Assembly: GCF_003992725.1 (NCBI RefSeq)
Contig: NZ_RZNF01000003.1
Location: 186,001-250,000 of the forward strand
Reading direction: 5' to 3'
Origin: Rhodomicrobium lacus
Lineage (GTDB): Bacteria; Pseudomonadota; Alphaproteobacteria; Rhizobiales; Rhodomicrobiaceae
DNA: 64,000 nucleotides
The position numbers and the translations under genes are program-made. Numbering within the stretch: position 1 is the stretch's first letter; every line of letters begins with the position of its first letter. Below, in pieces: positions 10,257 through 18,557 of the stretch. The notes under the pieces were generated by a model, which was not told the DNA's origin, ran no database searches, and saw only the letters and a program-made list of their open reading frames with translations.

Positions 10257-10693
10257 CCGTTTATCCGCGAGATCCAGCCTGTCCGGCTGGAAGCGAAACT
10301 GCCGGTTCGCCGCCGCCCCTTGCAACCCGGGACGATTTCATGATCCGGCTTCAGCAGTCGGGGGCTCCAGAATTGGCCCGCGATAGTGCTCGTCCAAATG
10401 TTGAGCGGAAACGGCAAGCGTCTCGCGCCATGAGCGCCCCCGGAAAGAAAAACTAACTGCATGTCATGCAGGCACGAAAATTACGCTCTTCCTGACACGT
10501 CACTTTCGCCTCCGGCGTAAAAATTATTCTTGATAAATTCGACGGAAACGGTCAGCTTTCTGAAGGTTTCCACCCGCAGCGGTTGCTCAGAGAGCCGCTG
10601 ATCGCTGGTTCGGGAACGCTCGCCATTCGGCAGGAGCGCGTCGCGGCGTAACGCGGCGAGACAATACGGGCAACCAATTAACCGGGAAAGCTT
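10257..10693. other. Leader region of the nitrogenase-like cluster
   Basis: 437 bases without a gene. The right 240 bases probably hold the control region of the cluster. Visible elements are a perfect palindrome at 10457-10471 (CTGCAT-GTC-ATGCAG), a hairpin at 10577-10600 (arms CAGCGG/CCGCTG) and an A+T-rich patch near 10517-10540. No convincing sigma-54 -24/-12 element (TGGC-N9-TTGC) and no NifA site were found, which argues against classical nif control. Confidence 0.5.
10457..10471. promoter_or_regulatory. Candidate operator palindrome upstream of the nitrogenase-like cluster
   Basis: CTGCAT and ATGCAG arms are perfect around GTC, in the only long non-coding stretch before the cluster. 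It could bind a dimeric regulator. No cognate regulator gene is adjacent, so the role is inferred from position only. Confidence 0.35.
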
Positions 10694-11047
10694 ATGAAAG
10701 TCGCCATAGGCACGAGCGACGGCATAGCCGTCACCGAGCATTTCGGTTACGCGCTGCAATTCCAGATCTGGGATTTTGAGGACGGCCGCTTCCGGCTTCT
10801 GGAAAAACGGCGCAACCTTCCCGCATGCGGTGCCGCGCGCGACGAACGGACGGTTCGCGATCCGATGGACGTGTCCGTGGACCTTGTGAGCGATTGCCGC
10901 GCGGTCCTCGTTTCACGCATCGGCGAATGCGCGGTGAACCGGCTCGACGCGCTCGGCATCCTTGCCTTTGAAACCGAAGATACGATCGAACACGCACTGG
11001 CCGAACTTGCCGAAAGCGGCCTCCTTGTCGAAAGGGAAGCAGCGTGA
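10694..11047 (+). CDS. NifX/NifB-C-terminal-type cofactor-binding protein
   Basis: The 117-residue product matches the dinitrogenase iron-molybdenum cofactor-biosynthesis domain (NifX, VnfX, NafY and the NifB tail). It opens with KVAIGTSDGIAVTEHFGYALQFQIWDFEDGRF, the family's characteristic first strand, and ends with a GILAFETEDTIEHALAELAESG helix. Known members carry metallocluster intermediates during nitrogenase maturation. Here it is first in the cluster and overlaps the nifB-like start by GTGA, so it is translationally coupled to it. In many nitrogen fixers this domain is fused to NifB; here it is separate. It would accept the cluster made by the neighbouring radical-SAM protein (inference). 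Confidence 0.82.
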   Translation: MKVAIGTSDGIAVTEHFGYALQFQIWDFEDGRFRLLEKRRNLPACGAARDERTVRDPMDVSVDLVSDCRAVLVSRIGECAVNRLDALGILAFETEDTIEHALAELAESGLLVEREAA

Positions 11048-11985
11048 CCGCCCCTTCCGACCCGCCCGCCCTTTCCTGCGCAATTCGCGCCATGAAGGAG
11101 ACGGCAGCGCCCGCCTTTCCGGCGCTCGAAGGGCGTCATCCCTGTTTCAGCACCACCGCCGAGGGGCACGCCGCCGCCGCGCGCCTGCATCTGCCGGTCG
11201 CGCCGACGTGCAACATCGCATGCGCTTTCTGCCGCCGCGATTTCAACCGCCGCGAACAGCGCCCCGGCGTGGCCACGCGGCTCCTTTCGCCCGACGAAGC
11301 CGTCGGCATCGTGGAACGCGCGCTCGCGCTGTTGCCGAACCTCGCCGTCGTCGGCATCGCCGGGCCGGGCGACCCGTTGGCCACATCGCATGCGCTCGAC
11401 ACCTTCGCCCGCGTGCATGAACGCTGGCCGCACCTCGTGCTGTGTCTGTCGACAAACGGACTCGCGTTGCCGCAACATGTCGACGCGCTCGCGGCGGCTG
11501 GCGTGGAAACCGTGACGGTGACGGTAAACGCCGTCGATCCCGAAATTCAGGCGCAGATCACGCCGAAGATCGCGTGGCAGAGAAAGCGCGTCGACGGGAT
11601 CGCAGCCGCCGAGCGGCTGATCGCCAATCAGCTGGATGGGATCGAGAAGGCGGCGCAGCTCGGGCTCACGATCAAGATCAACACGGTGCTGATTCCCGGC
11701 GTAAACGACCGCCACATCGGCGATGTCGCGGCCCGTGTCGCCGGGCTCGGCGCGCACCTCATCAACATCATTCCGCTGATCCCGCAGCACAAGCTCGCGC
11801 ATCTGAAAGAGCCCGGAATGATCGAGCGTCAGCGCGCCAGAGCCGAGGCGTCGAAGCACCTTCGGGTCTTCACGCATTGCCAGCGTTGCCGCGCCGATGC
11901 GTGCGGCATCCCCGGCGTCAGCGACCACACCAACGAGCTTTACGGCGATGGCCTCGCGGCCGAGCCGACCTTTTCGCACGGCTGA
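11044..11985 (+). CDS. NifB-like radical SAM cofactor-maturation protein (MarB-type)
   Basis: A 313-residue radical-SAM protein of the NifB family. It shows the NifB hallmark HPCFS (residues 32-36), the SAM-cluster motif CNIACAFC (Cys56, 60, 63) and the C-terminal HCQRCRADACG (Cys279, 282, 287), which supplies ligands for the K1/K2 clusters in NifB. NifB fuses two [4Fe-4S] units with a carbide to give the NifB-cofactor. It lacks the fused NifX domain, which is the separate upstream gene. Translation starts at a GTG overlapping that gene. Its presence implies that the downstream D/K proteins hold a complex Fe-S cofactor, unlike BchNB or CfbD systems. Confidence 0.88.
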   Translation: MTAPSDPPALSCAIRAMKETAAPAFPALEGRHPCFSTTAEGHAAAARLHLPVAPTCNIACAFCRRDFNRREQRPGVATRLLSPDEAVGIVERALALLPNLAVVGIAGPGDPLATSHALDTFARVHERWPHLVLCLSTNGLALPQHVDALAAAGVETVTVTVNAVDPEIQAQITPKIAWQRKRVDGIAAAERLIANQLDGIEKAAQLGLTIKINTVLIPGVNDRHIGDVAARVAGLGAHLINIIPLIPQHKLAHLKEPGMIERQRARAEASKHLRVFTHCQRCRADACGIPGVSDHTNELYGDGLAAEPTFSHG

Positions 11986-12015
11986 ACAACTGCCTAAACC
12001 CTGTCAGGAGAGAAG

Positions 12016-12870
12016 ATGTCCAAGAAACTCAAGCAGATCGCCATCTACGGCAAGGGCGGAATCGGCAAATCGACAACAACGTCGAACATCAGCGCGGCGC
12101 TCGCCGAAGCGGGCTACAAGGTCATGCAGTTCGGCGCCGACCCGAAGGCCGACTCGACCAACACCCTGCGGGGCGGCGAATATATTCCGTCCGTGCTCGA
12201 CCTTCTGGCCGAACGCCGCCGTGTCGACGCCTATGAGGCGATCTTTCAGGGCTTCGGCGGCATCTACTGCGTCGAAGCGGGTGGCCCACAGCCGGGCGTG
12301 GGCTGCGCGGGGCGCGGCATCATCACCGCGGTCGAGCTTCTGAAGCAGCAGCGCGTGTTCGAGGAACTCGACCTCGACTACGTCATCTACGACGTTCTCG
12401 GCGACGTGGTATGCGGCGGCTTCGCCGTGCCGGTGCGCGAGGGCATCGCCGAACACGTGTTCACGGTGTCGTCGTCCGACTTCATGGCGGTCTACGCAGC
12501 GAACAACCTGTTCAAGGGCATCGAGAAATTCTCGACGGCTGGCGGCGCGCTACTTGGCGGCATCATCGCCAACTCGATCAACACCGACTTCCAGCGCGAG
12601 ATCATCGACGACTTCGCAGCTCACACGAAGACGCCCATCGTCCAGTATGTGCCTCGCTCGCTGACCGTGACACAGGCCGAGCTTTCGGGCCGGACCACCA
12701 TCGAGGCCGCGCCGAAGTCCGAGCAGGCGGAGGTCTATCGCGCCCTCGCGCGCCGCATCGCCGACCATACCGAATCCAAGGTGCCGACACCCCTCGGTCC
12801 GCTCGAACTGCGCGAATGGTCCGCGAAATGGGCCGACCGGCTCGTCGAGCAGGAACGCGCTGCCGCTTAA
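12016..12870 (+). CDS. NifH-like reductase component (MarH-type)
   Basis: A 284-residue homodimeric Fe-protein homologue that delivers electrons to the D/K component with ATP hydrolysis. Visible are the P-loop YGKGGIGKST (residues 11-20), the bridging [4Fe-4S] ligands Cys97 (GVGCAGRG) and Cys133 (DVVCGGFAVP), and Arg100, the position that is ADP-ribosylated in NifH by DraT. A GGAGAG site precedes the ATG. It lies 30 bases after the nifB-like gene and 37 before the first nifD-like gene. Spacing and cysteines match NifH and also BchL-like proteins; neighbours decide for the mar/nif-like type. Confidence 0.9.
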   Translation: MSKKLKQIAIYGKGGIGKSTTTSNISAALAEAGYKVMQFGADPKADSTNTLRGGEYIPSVLDLLAERRRVDAYEAIFQGFGGIYCVEAGGPQPGVGCAGRGIITAVELLKQQRVFEELDLDYVIYDVLGDVVCGGFAVPVREGIAEHVFTVSSSDFMAVYAANNLFKGIEKFSTAGGALLGGIIANSINTDFQREIIDDFAAHTKTPIVQYVPRSLTVTQAELSGRTTIEAAPKSEQAEVYRALARRIADHTESKVPTPLGPLELREWSAKWADRLVEQERAAA

Positions 12871-12907
12871 CGACCAGTTCGGCAAACTCAACGGAGCCCG
12901 TGAGTCC

Positions 12908-14437
12908 ATGACCATCAACCTGAAAACCTCCACCGTCGAAACGCGCGAGCAGCGCCTCGGCACGATCATCGGCTGGGATGGCAAGGCGAGCGCGCTTGCG
13001 GAGGAATCCGCTTATGCGCGCGGCGAGTGCGGCGGCTGTGGCGCGAGCGGGCGCGGCGGAGCGAAGGCGCGCCGCGTCTGCGAACTGACCGGACCGTTCA
13101 CGCAAGGGTCCGTCTGCTCCGAGCAGATGGTGGAATGCCAGGCCGGCAACATTCGCGACGCGTTGCTGATCCAGCATTCGCCCATCGGCTGCGGCGCGGG
13201 CCAGGTGATCTACAACTCCATCTATCGCAACGGCCTCGCGATGCGCGGCCATCCCGTGCAGAACATCCGCTTCATCTCGACCAATCTGCGCGAGCGCGAC
13301 ATGGTCTATGGCGGCGCGGACAAGCTTGACGCGGCCATCCGCGCGGCGTTCGAGCGACACGCGCCCAAAGCGATCTTCATCGCCACATCCTGCGCGAGCG
13401 GCATCATCGGCGACGACGTGGAGAGCGTGGCGAGGCATGCCGAAGCCGACCTCGGCATCCCCGTCATTCCGCTTCACTGCGAAGGCTTCGCCTCCAAGCA
13501 CTGGAGCACGGGCTTCGACGCGACGCAGCACGGCATCCTGCGTCAGATCGTGCGCAAGAACCCGACGAAAAAGCAGGAAGATCTGGTCAACGTCATCAAC
13601 CTCTGGGGCTCCGACGTCTTCACGCCGATGCTGAAGGAACTCGACCTTCGCGTGAACTATGTGATCGACATGGCGACGGTCGAGGAACTGGCGCAGATGT
13701 CCGAGGCGGCGGCAACGGTCACGTTCTGCTACACGCTCGGCACCTATCTCGCTCAAGGCCTCGAACAGGAATACGGCGTCCCGCAGATCCGCGCACCGCA
13801 GCCTTACGGCTTCGCGGGGACCGACGCATGGCTTCGCGAAGTCGCACGCGTCACGGGGCGCGAAGACAAGGTCGAAGCCTTCATCGAGCGAGAGCACGCC
13901 CGTGTCCGCCCGAAGGTGGAGGAACTGAAAAAGAAGCTGGCGGGGCTCAAGGGCTACATCGCCACCGGCTCGGCCTACTCACACAGCCTCATCGGTGTGC
14001 TTCGCGAAATCGGCGTGCAAGTCGACGGCTCGCTCGTGTTCCATCACGACCCGGTCTACGACAGCGAAGATCGGAAGCAGGACACGCTCGACCATCTCAT
14101 CGAAAACTATGGCGAGGTGGAGCACTTCACGGTCGGCAACCGCCAGCAGTTTCAATTCTATAACCTGCTGCAGCGGGTGAACCCGGACTTCATCATCATC
14201 CGCCACAACGGGCTTTCGCCCCTTGCCGCGCGCCTTGGCATCCCGGCGATCCCGCTCGGCGACGAACTGCATGCCTTCGGTTATCAGGGCATGATCAATC
14301 TCGGCGAAGCCATTCTGGCGGTGCTTCAGCATCGGAAGTTCCATCAGGACATCGCAGGCCGCGTGAAGCTTCCCTACAAGAAATCCTGGCTTGCCGAAAA
14401 AGACCCGTTCGCCCTCGCACGCGTGGCGGCGGAGTAG
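12908..14437 (+). CDS. NifD-like catalytic alpha subunit, copy 1 (MarD-type)
   Basis: A 509-residue nitrogenase component-1 alpha homologue. P-cluster-type ligands are Cys70 (GSVCSEQM), Cys95 (HSPIGCGAG) and Cys162 (TSCASGIIGDD); their spacing copies NifD Cys62/88/154. Cys274 in FCYTLGTYLAQGLEQEYGVP aligns with the FeMo-co ligand Cys275 of NifD (CYRSMNYISRHMEEKYGIP). An N-terminal CGGC (Cys41/44) is not found in NifD. The closest described function is methylthio-alkane reductase, which splits C-S bonds of compounds such as 2-methylthioethanol to give methanethiol and a hydrocarbon. It is followed after nine bases by a same-length paralogue. Confidence 0.88.
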   Translation: MTINLKTSTVETREQRLGTIIGWDGKASALAEESAYARGECGGCGASGRGGAKARRVCELTGPFTQGSVCSEQMVECQAGNIRDALLIQHSPIGCGAGQVIYNSIYRNGLAMRGHPVQNIRFISTNLRERDMVYGGADKLDAAIRAAFERHAPKAIFIATSCASGIIGDDVESVARHAEADLGIPVIPLHCEGFASKHWSTGFDATQHGILRQIVRKNPTKKQEDLVNVINLWGSDVFTPMLKELDLRVNYVIDMATVEELAQMSEAAATVTFCYTLGTYLAQGLEQEYGVPQIRAPQPYGFAGTDAWLREVARVTGREDKVEAFIEREHARVRPKVEELKKKLAGLKGYIATGSAYSHSLIGVLREIGVQVDGSLVFHHDPVYDSEDRKQDTLDHLIENYGEVEHFTVGNRQQFQFYNLLQRVNPDFIIIRHNGLSPLAARLGIPAIPLGDELHAFGYQGMINLGEAILAVLQHRKFHQDIAGRVKLPYKKSWLAEKDPFALARVAAE

Positions 14438-14446
14438 CCTCGGGCC

Positions 14447-15976
14447 ATGGCAATCAACCTCAAGACGCCGACGGTCGAAACGCGCGAGCAGCGTCTCGGA
14501 ACCATCATCGGCTGGGACGGCACCGCGTCCGCGCTCGCCGAGGAGTCCGCGTTCTCGCGCGGCGACTGCGGCGGATGCGGACCAAGCGGACGGGGCGGCG
14601 GCAAGGCGCGCCGCGTCTGCGAACTGACGGGGCCCTTCACGCAAGGCTCCGTCTGTTCCGAGCAGATGGTGGAGACGCAGGCGGGTAATGTCCGCGACGC
14701 GGTGCTGATCCAGCATTCGCCGATCGGCTGCGGGGCGGGTCAGGTCGTCTACAATCAGCGCTTCCGCAACGGCTGCAAGGCGCGTGGCCTTCCCGTCCGC
14801 AATGTCCGTTTCATCTCCACGAACCTGCGTGAGCGCGACATGGTCTATGGCGGCGCGGACAAGCTCGACGCCGCCATCCGCGCGGCCTTCGAGCGGCACA
14901 AGCCCGCCGCAATCTTCATCGCAACGTCCTGCGCGAGCGGCATCATCGGCGACGACGTCGACAGCGTGGCGCGCCATGCCGAAGCCAAGCTCGGCGTGCC
15001 GGTCATCCCCGTGCATTGCGAGGGCTTCAAGTCGAAGCACTGGAGCACCGGCTTCGACGCGGCGCAGCATGGCGTCCTTCGCCAGATCGTCCGCAAGACC
15101 CCCGCGAAAAAGCAGGACGATCTCGTCAACGTCATCAACCTTTGGGGTTCGGACGTCTTCACGCCGATGCTGAAGGAACTCGGCCTCCGCGTGAACTACG
15201 TGATGCCGCTCTCATCCGTCGAGGAACTGGCGCAGATGTCGGAGGCGGCGGCGACGGTGAGTTTCTGCTACACGCTCGGCTCGTATCTCGGCACGGCGCT
15301 GGAACAGGAATTCGGCGTGCCGCAGATCAAGGCGCCTCAGCCCTACGGCTTTCCGGGCACCGACGCGTTGCTGCGCGAACTCGGCCGCGTGACAGGCCGC
15401 GAGGACCGGGCGGAGGCTTACATTGCGCAAGAGCATGCCCGAGTGAAGCCGAAGATCGCGGCGCTTCGCGAGAAGCTCCGCGGCGTCAAGGGTTATGTTG
15501 CGACAGGGTCGGCCTACTCGCACGGCCTCATCGAAGTGCTGCGCGAGCTTGGCGTCGAGGTGGACGGCTCGCTCGTGTTCCATCACGACCCGGTCTACGA
15601 CAGCGAAGATCCGAAGCAGGACTCGCTCGCGCATCTTCTCGAAAATTACGGCGATGTCGACTTCTTCACCGTGGGTAATCGCCAGCAGTTCCAGTTTTAC
15701 AACCTGCTCCAGCGCGTAAATCCGGACTTCATCATCATTCGCCACAACGGTCTGGCGCCGCTTGCCGCCCGCGTCGGCATCCCCGCGATTCCGCTCGGCG
15801 ACGAGCACCATGCGCTCGGCTATCAGGGCATGATCAATCTCGGCGAGTCCGTTCTCGCCGTCCTGCGCCATCGCAAGTTCCATCAGGACATCGCGAGGCA
15901 CGTTCGCCTTCCCTACAAAACGTCGTGGCTACGCGAGAAGGATCCCTTCGCGCTTGCCCGCGCCCAAGCCAGCTAA
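14447..15976 (+). CDS. NifD-like catalytic alpha subunit, copy 2 (tandem paralogue)
   Basis: Also 509 residues and alignable to copy 1 end to end without a gap, at roughly 80 percent identity by eye. All metal ligands are kept: Cys41/44, Cys70, Cys95, Cys162 and Cys274. Differences cluster just after the Cys95 ligand (QRFRNGCKARGLP against SIYRNGLAMRGHP), around residues 253-257 and 454-457 (EHHAL against ELHAF), and in helix 309-345. Copy 2 has an extra Cys near residue 110. This is a tandem duplication. Copy 2 may be a second catalytic subunit with other substrate preference or a NifE-like scaffold; symmetry with copy 1 favours the former. Confidence 0.86.
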   Translation: MAINLKTPTVETREQRLGTIIGWDGTASALAEESAFSRGDCGGCGPSGRGGGKARRVCELTGPFTQGSVCSEQMVETQAGNVRDAVLIQHSPIGCGAGQVVYNQRFRNGCKARGLPVRNVRFISTNLRERDMVYGGADKLDAAIRAAFERHKPAAIFIATSCASGIIGDDVDSVARHAEAKLGVPVIPVHCEGFKSKHWSTGFDAAQHGVLRQIVRKTPAKKQDDLVNVINLWGSDVFTPMLKELGLRVNYVMPLSSVEELAQMSEAAATVSFCYTLGSYLGTALEQEFGVPQIKAPQPYGFPGTDALLRELGRVTGREDRAEAYIAQEHARVKPKIAALREKLRGVKGYVATGSAYSHGLIEVLRELGVEVDGSLVFHHDPVYDSEDPKQDSLAHLLENYGDVDFFTVGNRQQFQFYNLLQRVNPDFIIIRHNGLAPLAARVGIPAIPLGDEHHALGYQGMINLGESVLAVLRHRKFHQDIARHVRLPYKTSWLREKDPFALARAQAS

Positions 15977-15987
15977 CAGGAGACTTC

Positions 15988-17373
15988 ATGGCCCTTCTCG
16001 CCTTGAAACCCCGCGCTGCGGCCGAGACAAAGCCGGAAGCCGCGGAGGCGACACACATCGAACTCGTGCGCTATGTGTGCGCCATCGGCGCGATGCAGAG
16101 CGCGGCGGCGATCCCGCGCGTCGTTCCCATCACCCATTGCGGGCCGGGCTGCGCCGACAAGCAATATATGAACATCGCGTTCTACAACGGCTATCAAAGC
16201 GCAGGATACGGCGGCGGTCCCGTCGTGCCCAGCACGAACGCATCGCAGCGCGAAGTGATCTTCGGGGGCGCCGACCGGCTTCGCGAACTGATCGAATCCT
16301 CGCTGAAGGTCATCGACTCGGATCTGTTCGTCGTGCTGACGGGGTGCATCCCGGATCTCGTCGGCGACGACGTGGGCTCGGTCGTCCGCGACTTCCAGAA
16401 ACGCGGCGTTCCGATCGTCTACGCGGAGACCGGCGGCTTTCGCGGCAACAACTTCACCGGCCATGAAGCGGTCACGCAGGCCATCATCGAGCAGTATCTG
16501 GAGCCTTGGGACGGCACGCGCGAAGCGAAAACCGTGAACCTGTGGTCGTTGCTGCCCTATCACAACACGTTCTGGCGCGGCGACCTGGAAGAGATAAAGC
16601 GGCTGCTGACAGGCATCGGCCTCAAGGTCAATGTGCTGTTCGGCCCGGATAGCGCCGGCGTTTCGGAATGGGGCGATATCCCGAAGGCAGGCTTCAACCT
16701 GGTGCTGACGCCTTGGCTGAACCTTTCGACCGCAAAGCTGCTTCAGGAGAAGTACGACCAGCCATTCCTGCACATCCCCGTACTGCCGATCGGCGCGAGG
16801 CAGAGCGCGGCCTTCCTGCGCGAGGTTGCGGCTTTCGCCAAGCTGCCCAAGAAGCGGGTCGAAGCTTTCATCGAAGCCGAAGAGCTGCGTTATTACAACT
16901 ACATCGACGGTTTCACCGATTTCTATTCCGAATATTGGTGGGGCTTGCCTGCGAAATTCGCCGTGGCCGGCGACAGCGCCTATAACCTCGCGCTGACGAA
17001 ATTCCTCGTGACGCAGCTCGGTCTGATCCCGGCAAAGCAGATCGTGACCGAAGACCCGCCGCTCGAATATCGCGACGCGATCCGCGACGAGTTCCGCCGC
17101 ATCGACCATGACGTTTCGGTGGAGGTTGAGTTCATCGAGGACAGCTACCTCATCCACCAGTCGCTCCGCGCCGCCGATTTCGGCCAAAAGCCGCCGATCA
17201 TCTTCGGCACGACCTGGGAGCGCGACCTCGTGAAGGAAATGAAGGGCTCGCTCGTCGAAGTCGGCTTTCCGGCTTCCTATGAGGTCGTGCTGTCACGAAG
17301 CTATGTCGGTTATCGGGGTGCGCTTGCCCTTCTCGAACGCATCTACAGCACGGTGGTCAGCCACAGCGCGTAA
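15988..17373 (+). CDS. NifK-like beta subunit (MarK-type)
   Basis: The 461-residue partner of the D subunit. Cys31 (VCAIGAMQS), Cys55 (HCGPGCADKQ) and Cys120 (TGCIPDLVGDD) match the beta-side P-cluster ligands Cys70/95/153 of NifK in order and spacing; Cys51 is an additional Cys in the second motif. The ATG at 15988 is chosen, 11 bases after the preceding stop, with AGGAGA before it; an in-frame codon at 15925 lies inside the upstream gene. Only one K gene follows two D genes, so either both D proteins share it or one D is used otherwise. A GC-rich hairpin 64 bases downstream may end the transcript. Confidence 0.88.
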   Translation: MALLALKPRAAAETKPEAAEATHIELVRYVCAIGAMQSAAAIPRVVPITHCGPGCADKQYMNIAFYNGYQSAGYGGGPVVPSTNASQREVIFGGADRLRELIESSLKVIDSDLFVVLTGCIPDLVGDDVGSVVRDFQKRGVPIVYAETGGFRGNNFTGHEAVTQAIIEQYLEPWDGTREAKTVNLWSLLPYHNTFWRGDLEEIKRLLTGIGLKVNVLFGPDSAGVSEWGDIPKAGFNLVLTPWLNLSTAKLLQEKYDQPFLHIPVLPIGARQSAAFLREVAAFAKLPKKRVEAFIEAEELRYYNYIDGFTDFYSEYWWGLPAKFAVAGDSAYNLALTKFLVTQLGLIPAKQIVTEDPPLEYRDAIRDEFRRIDHDVSVEVEFIEDSYLIHQSLRAADFGQKPPIIFGTTWERDLVKEMKGSLVEVGFPASYEVVLSRSYVGYRGALALLERIYSTVVSHSA

Positions 17374-17436
17374 AAGCGAGCAGGCCGACGGCCAAACCAC
17401 CCACGGAGCGGCTGTTATCGAAGCGCCTTCATCACC

Positions 17437-17463
17437 CAGGCCGCGGCCATGTGCTGCGGCCTG
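17437..17463 (+). terminator. Candidate terminator after the nitrogenase-like cluster
   Basis: Perfect eight-base arms CAGGCCGC / GCGGCCTG enclose an 11-base loop, 64 bases after the nifK-like stop. There is no T-run, so it may be a weak or Rho-assisted stop, or an mRNA-stabilising hairpin. Confidence 0.4.
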
Positions 17464-17651
17464 CCGCTGTTCAGCGCCCATGAATGGGACGGCCTCCCGT
17501 CAGGATCGGCCATTCCCAAACCTTGCCGATCCGGTCATTCAGCCGCACCGATCAGGAAGGCGGCTGGCTTCATTTGCTTTTTGCGGGAAATGGGGCGATT
17601 TTCACTCGCTTTGAAAATTGCACTCCATCATCCTCAACGAAAGACGTCTCC

Positions 17652-18455
17652 ATGGACGACGCGCAAACCGGGTCTTCAGGAATCCCTCTCTACAGTCCGG
17701 ATGATTTCGCAGGCGTGCGTCGCGCCGGTCAACTTGCTGCCGCCACGCTCGATTTCATCACGCCTCATGTGAAGGCGGGAGTGCGCACGATAGAACTGAA
17801 CGACCTCATGGAGCGGTTCATCGAGGATCACGGGGCCATCTGCGGGCCGCTCAATTATCGGGGATACCCGAAAGCAACCTGCATTTCCGTCAATCACGTC
17901 GTCTGTCACGGCATTCCCGGCGACAAGCGCCTGCAGGAAGGCGACATCGTCAATATAGACGTGACCCCCGTGCTGGACGGATGGTTTGGCGATTCCAGCC
18001 GCATGTATCTTTGCGGCGAGGTCAGCGTGAAAGCGCGCAAGCTGGTCGATGTCACCTATGACGCCATGATGCTCGGCATCGCAAAGGTCAAACCCGGCGC
18101 GACTTTCGGTGACATCGGTCATGCCATTCAGAGTTTCGCGGAGAGCCAACGCTTCTCGGTCGTGCGCGATTTTTCGGGGCATGGCGTCGGCCGCAAATTC
18201 CACGAGCCCCCGAAGGTGCGCCATCATGGCCGCCCCGGCGAGGGCCCCACGCTGCAAGAGGGGATGATCTTCACCATCGAACCCATGATCAACGCGGGCG
18301 GCTACGCCGTGAAGGTTCTCTCGGACGGCTGGACGGCGGTGACGCGAGACAAGAGCCTGTCCGCGCAGTTCGAACACACGGTCGGCGTCACCAGGGATGG
18401 CTGCGAAATCTTCACGTTATCGCCCGCCGGGCATACCAAGCCGCCGTATTTCTGA
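17652..18455 (+). CDS. map: Methionine aminopeptidase type I
   Basis: A 267-residue M24-family metallopeptidase that removes N-terminal Met from new proteins. The five metal ligands can be located: Asp in NIDVTPVLDGWFGDSS (two Asp), His in FSGHGVGRKFHEPP, Glu in IFTIEPMIN and Glu in SAQFEHTVGVT; the substrate His is in NHVVCHGIPG. The ATG at 17652 (MDDAQTGSSGIPLYS) is preferred over a longer frame starting at 17484, whose extension has no family likeness. It follows the nitrogenase-like cluster by 278 bases and is probably a separate unit. Confidence 0.92.
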   Translation: MDDAQTGSSGIPLYSPDDFAGVRRAGQLAAATLDFITPHVKAGVRTIELNDLMERFIEDHGAICGPLNYRGYPKATCISVNHVVCHGIPGDKRLQEGDIVNIDVTPVLDGWFGDSSRMYLCGEVSVKARKLVDVTYDAMMLGIAKVKPGATFGDIGHAIQSFAESQRFSVVRDFSGHGVGRKFHEPPKVRHHGRPGEGPTLQEGMIFTIEPMINAGGYAVKVLSDGWTAVTRDKSLSAQFEHTVGVTRDGCEIFTLSPAGHTKPPYF

Positions 18456-18557
18456 ACGCGCGCGGAACGCACATTCCGCGATCGCGCCCGATCGATGCAA
18501 CAGCGGATATGGCGGGTTTGCGTCGCTCGTTGCGATAGGGCTCGACTGACGAGACTG

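Noticed and set aside
10694-17373. True Mo-, V- or Fe-nitrogenase, or the chlorophyllide/protochlorophyllide or Ni-sirohydrochlorin reductases
   Set aside because: No nifEN or anf/vnf G subunit is present, the D protein has an extra N-terminal CGGC motif, and the short TSCASGIIGDD style differs from NifD. A nifB-like gene does not fit BchLNB, COR or CfbCD systems. The mar-like group fits best, but activity is unproven.
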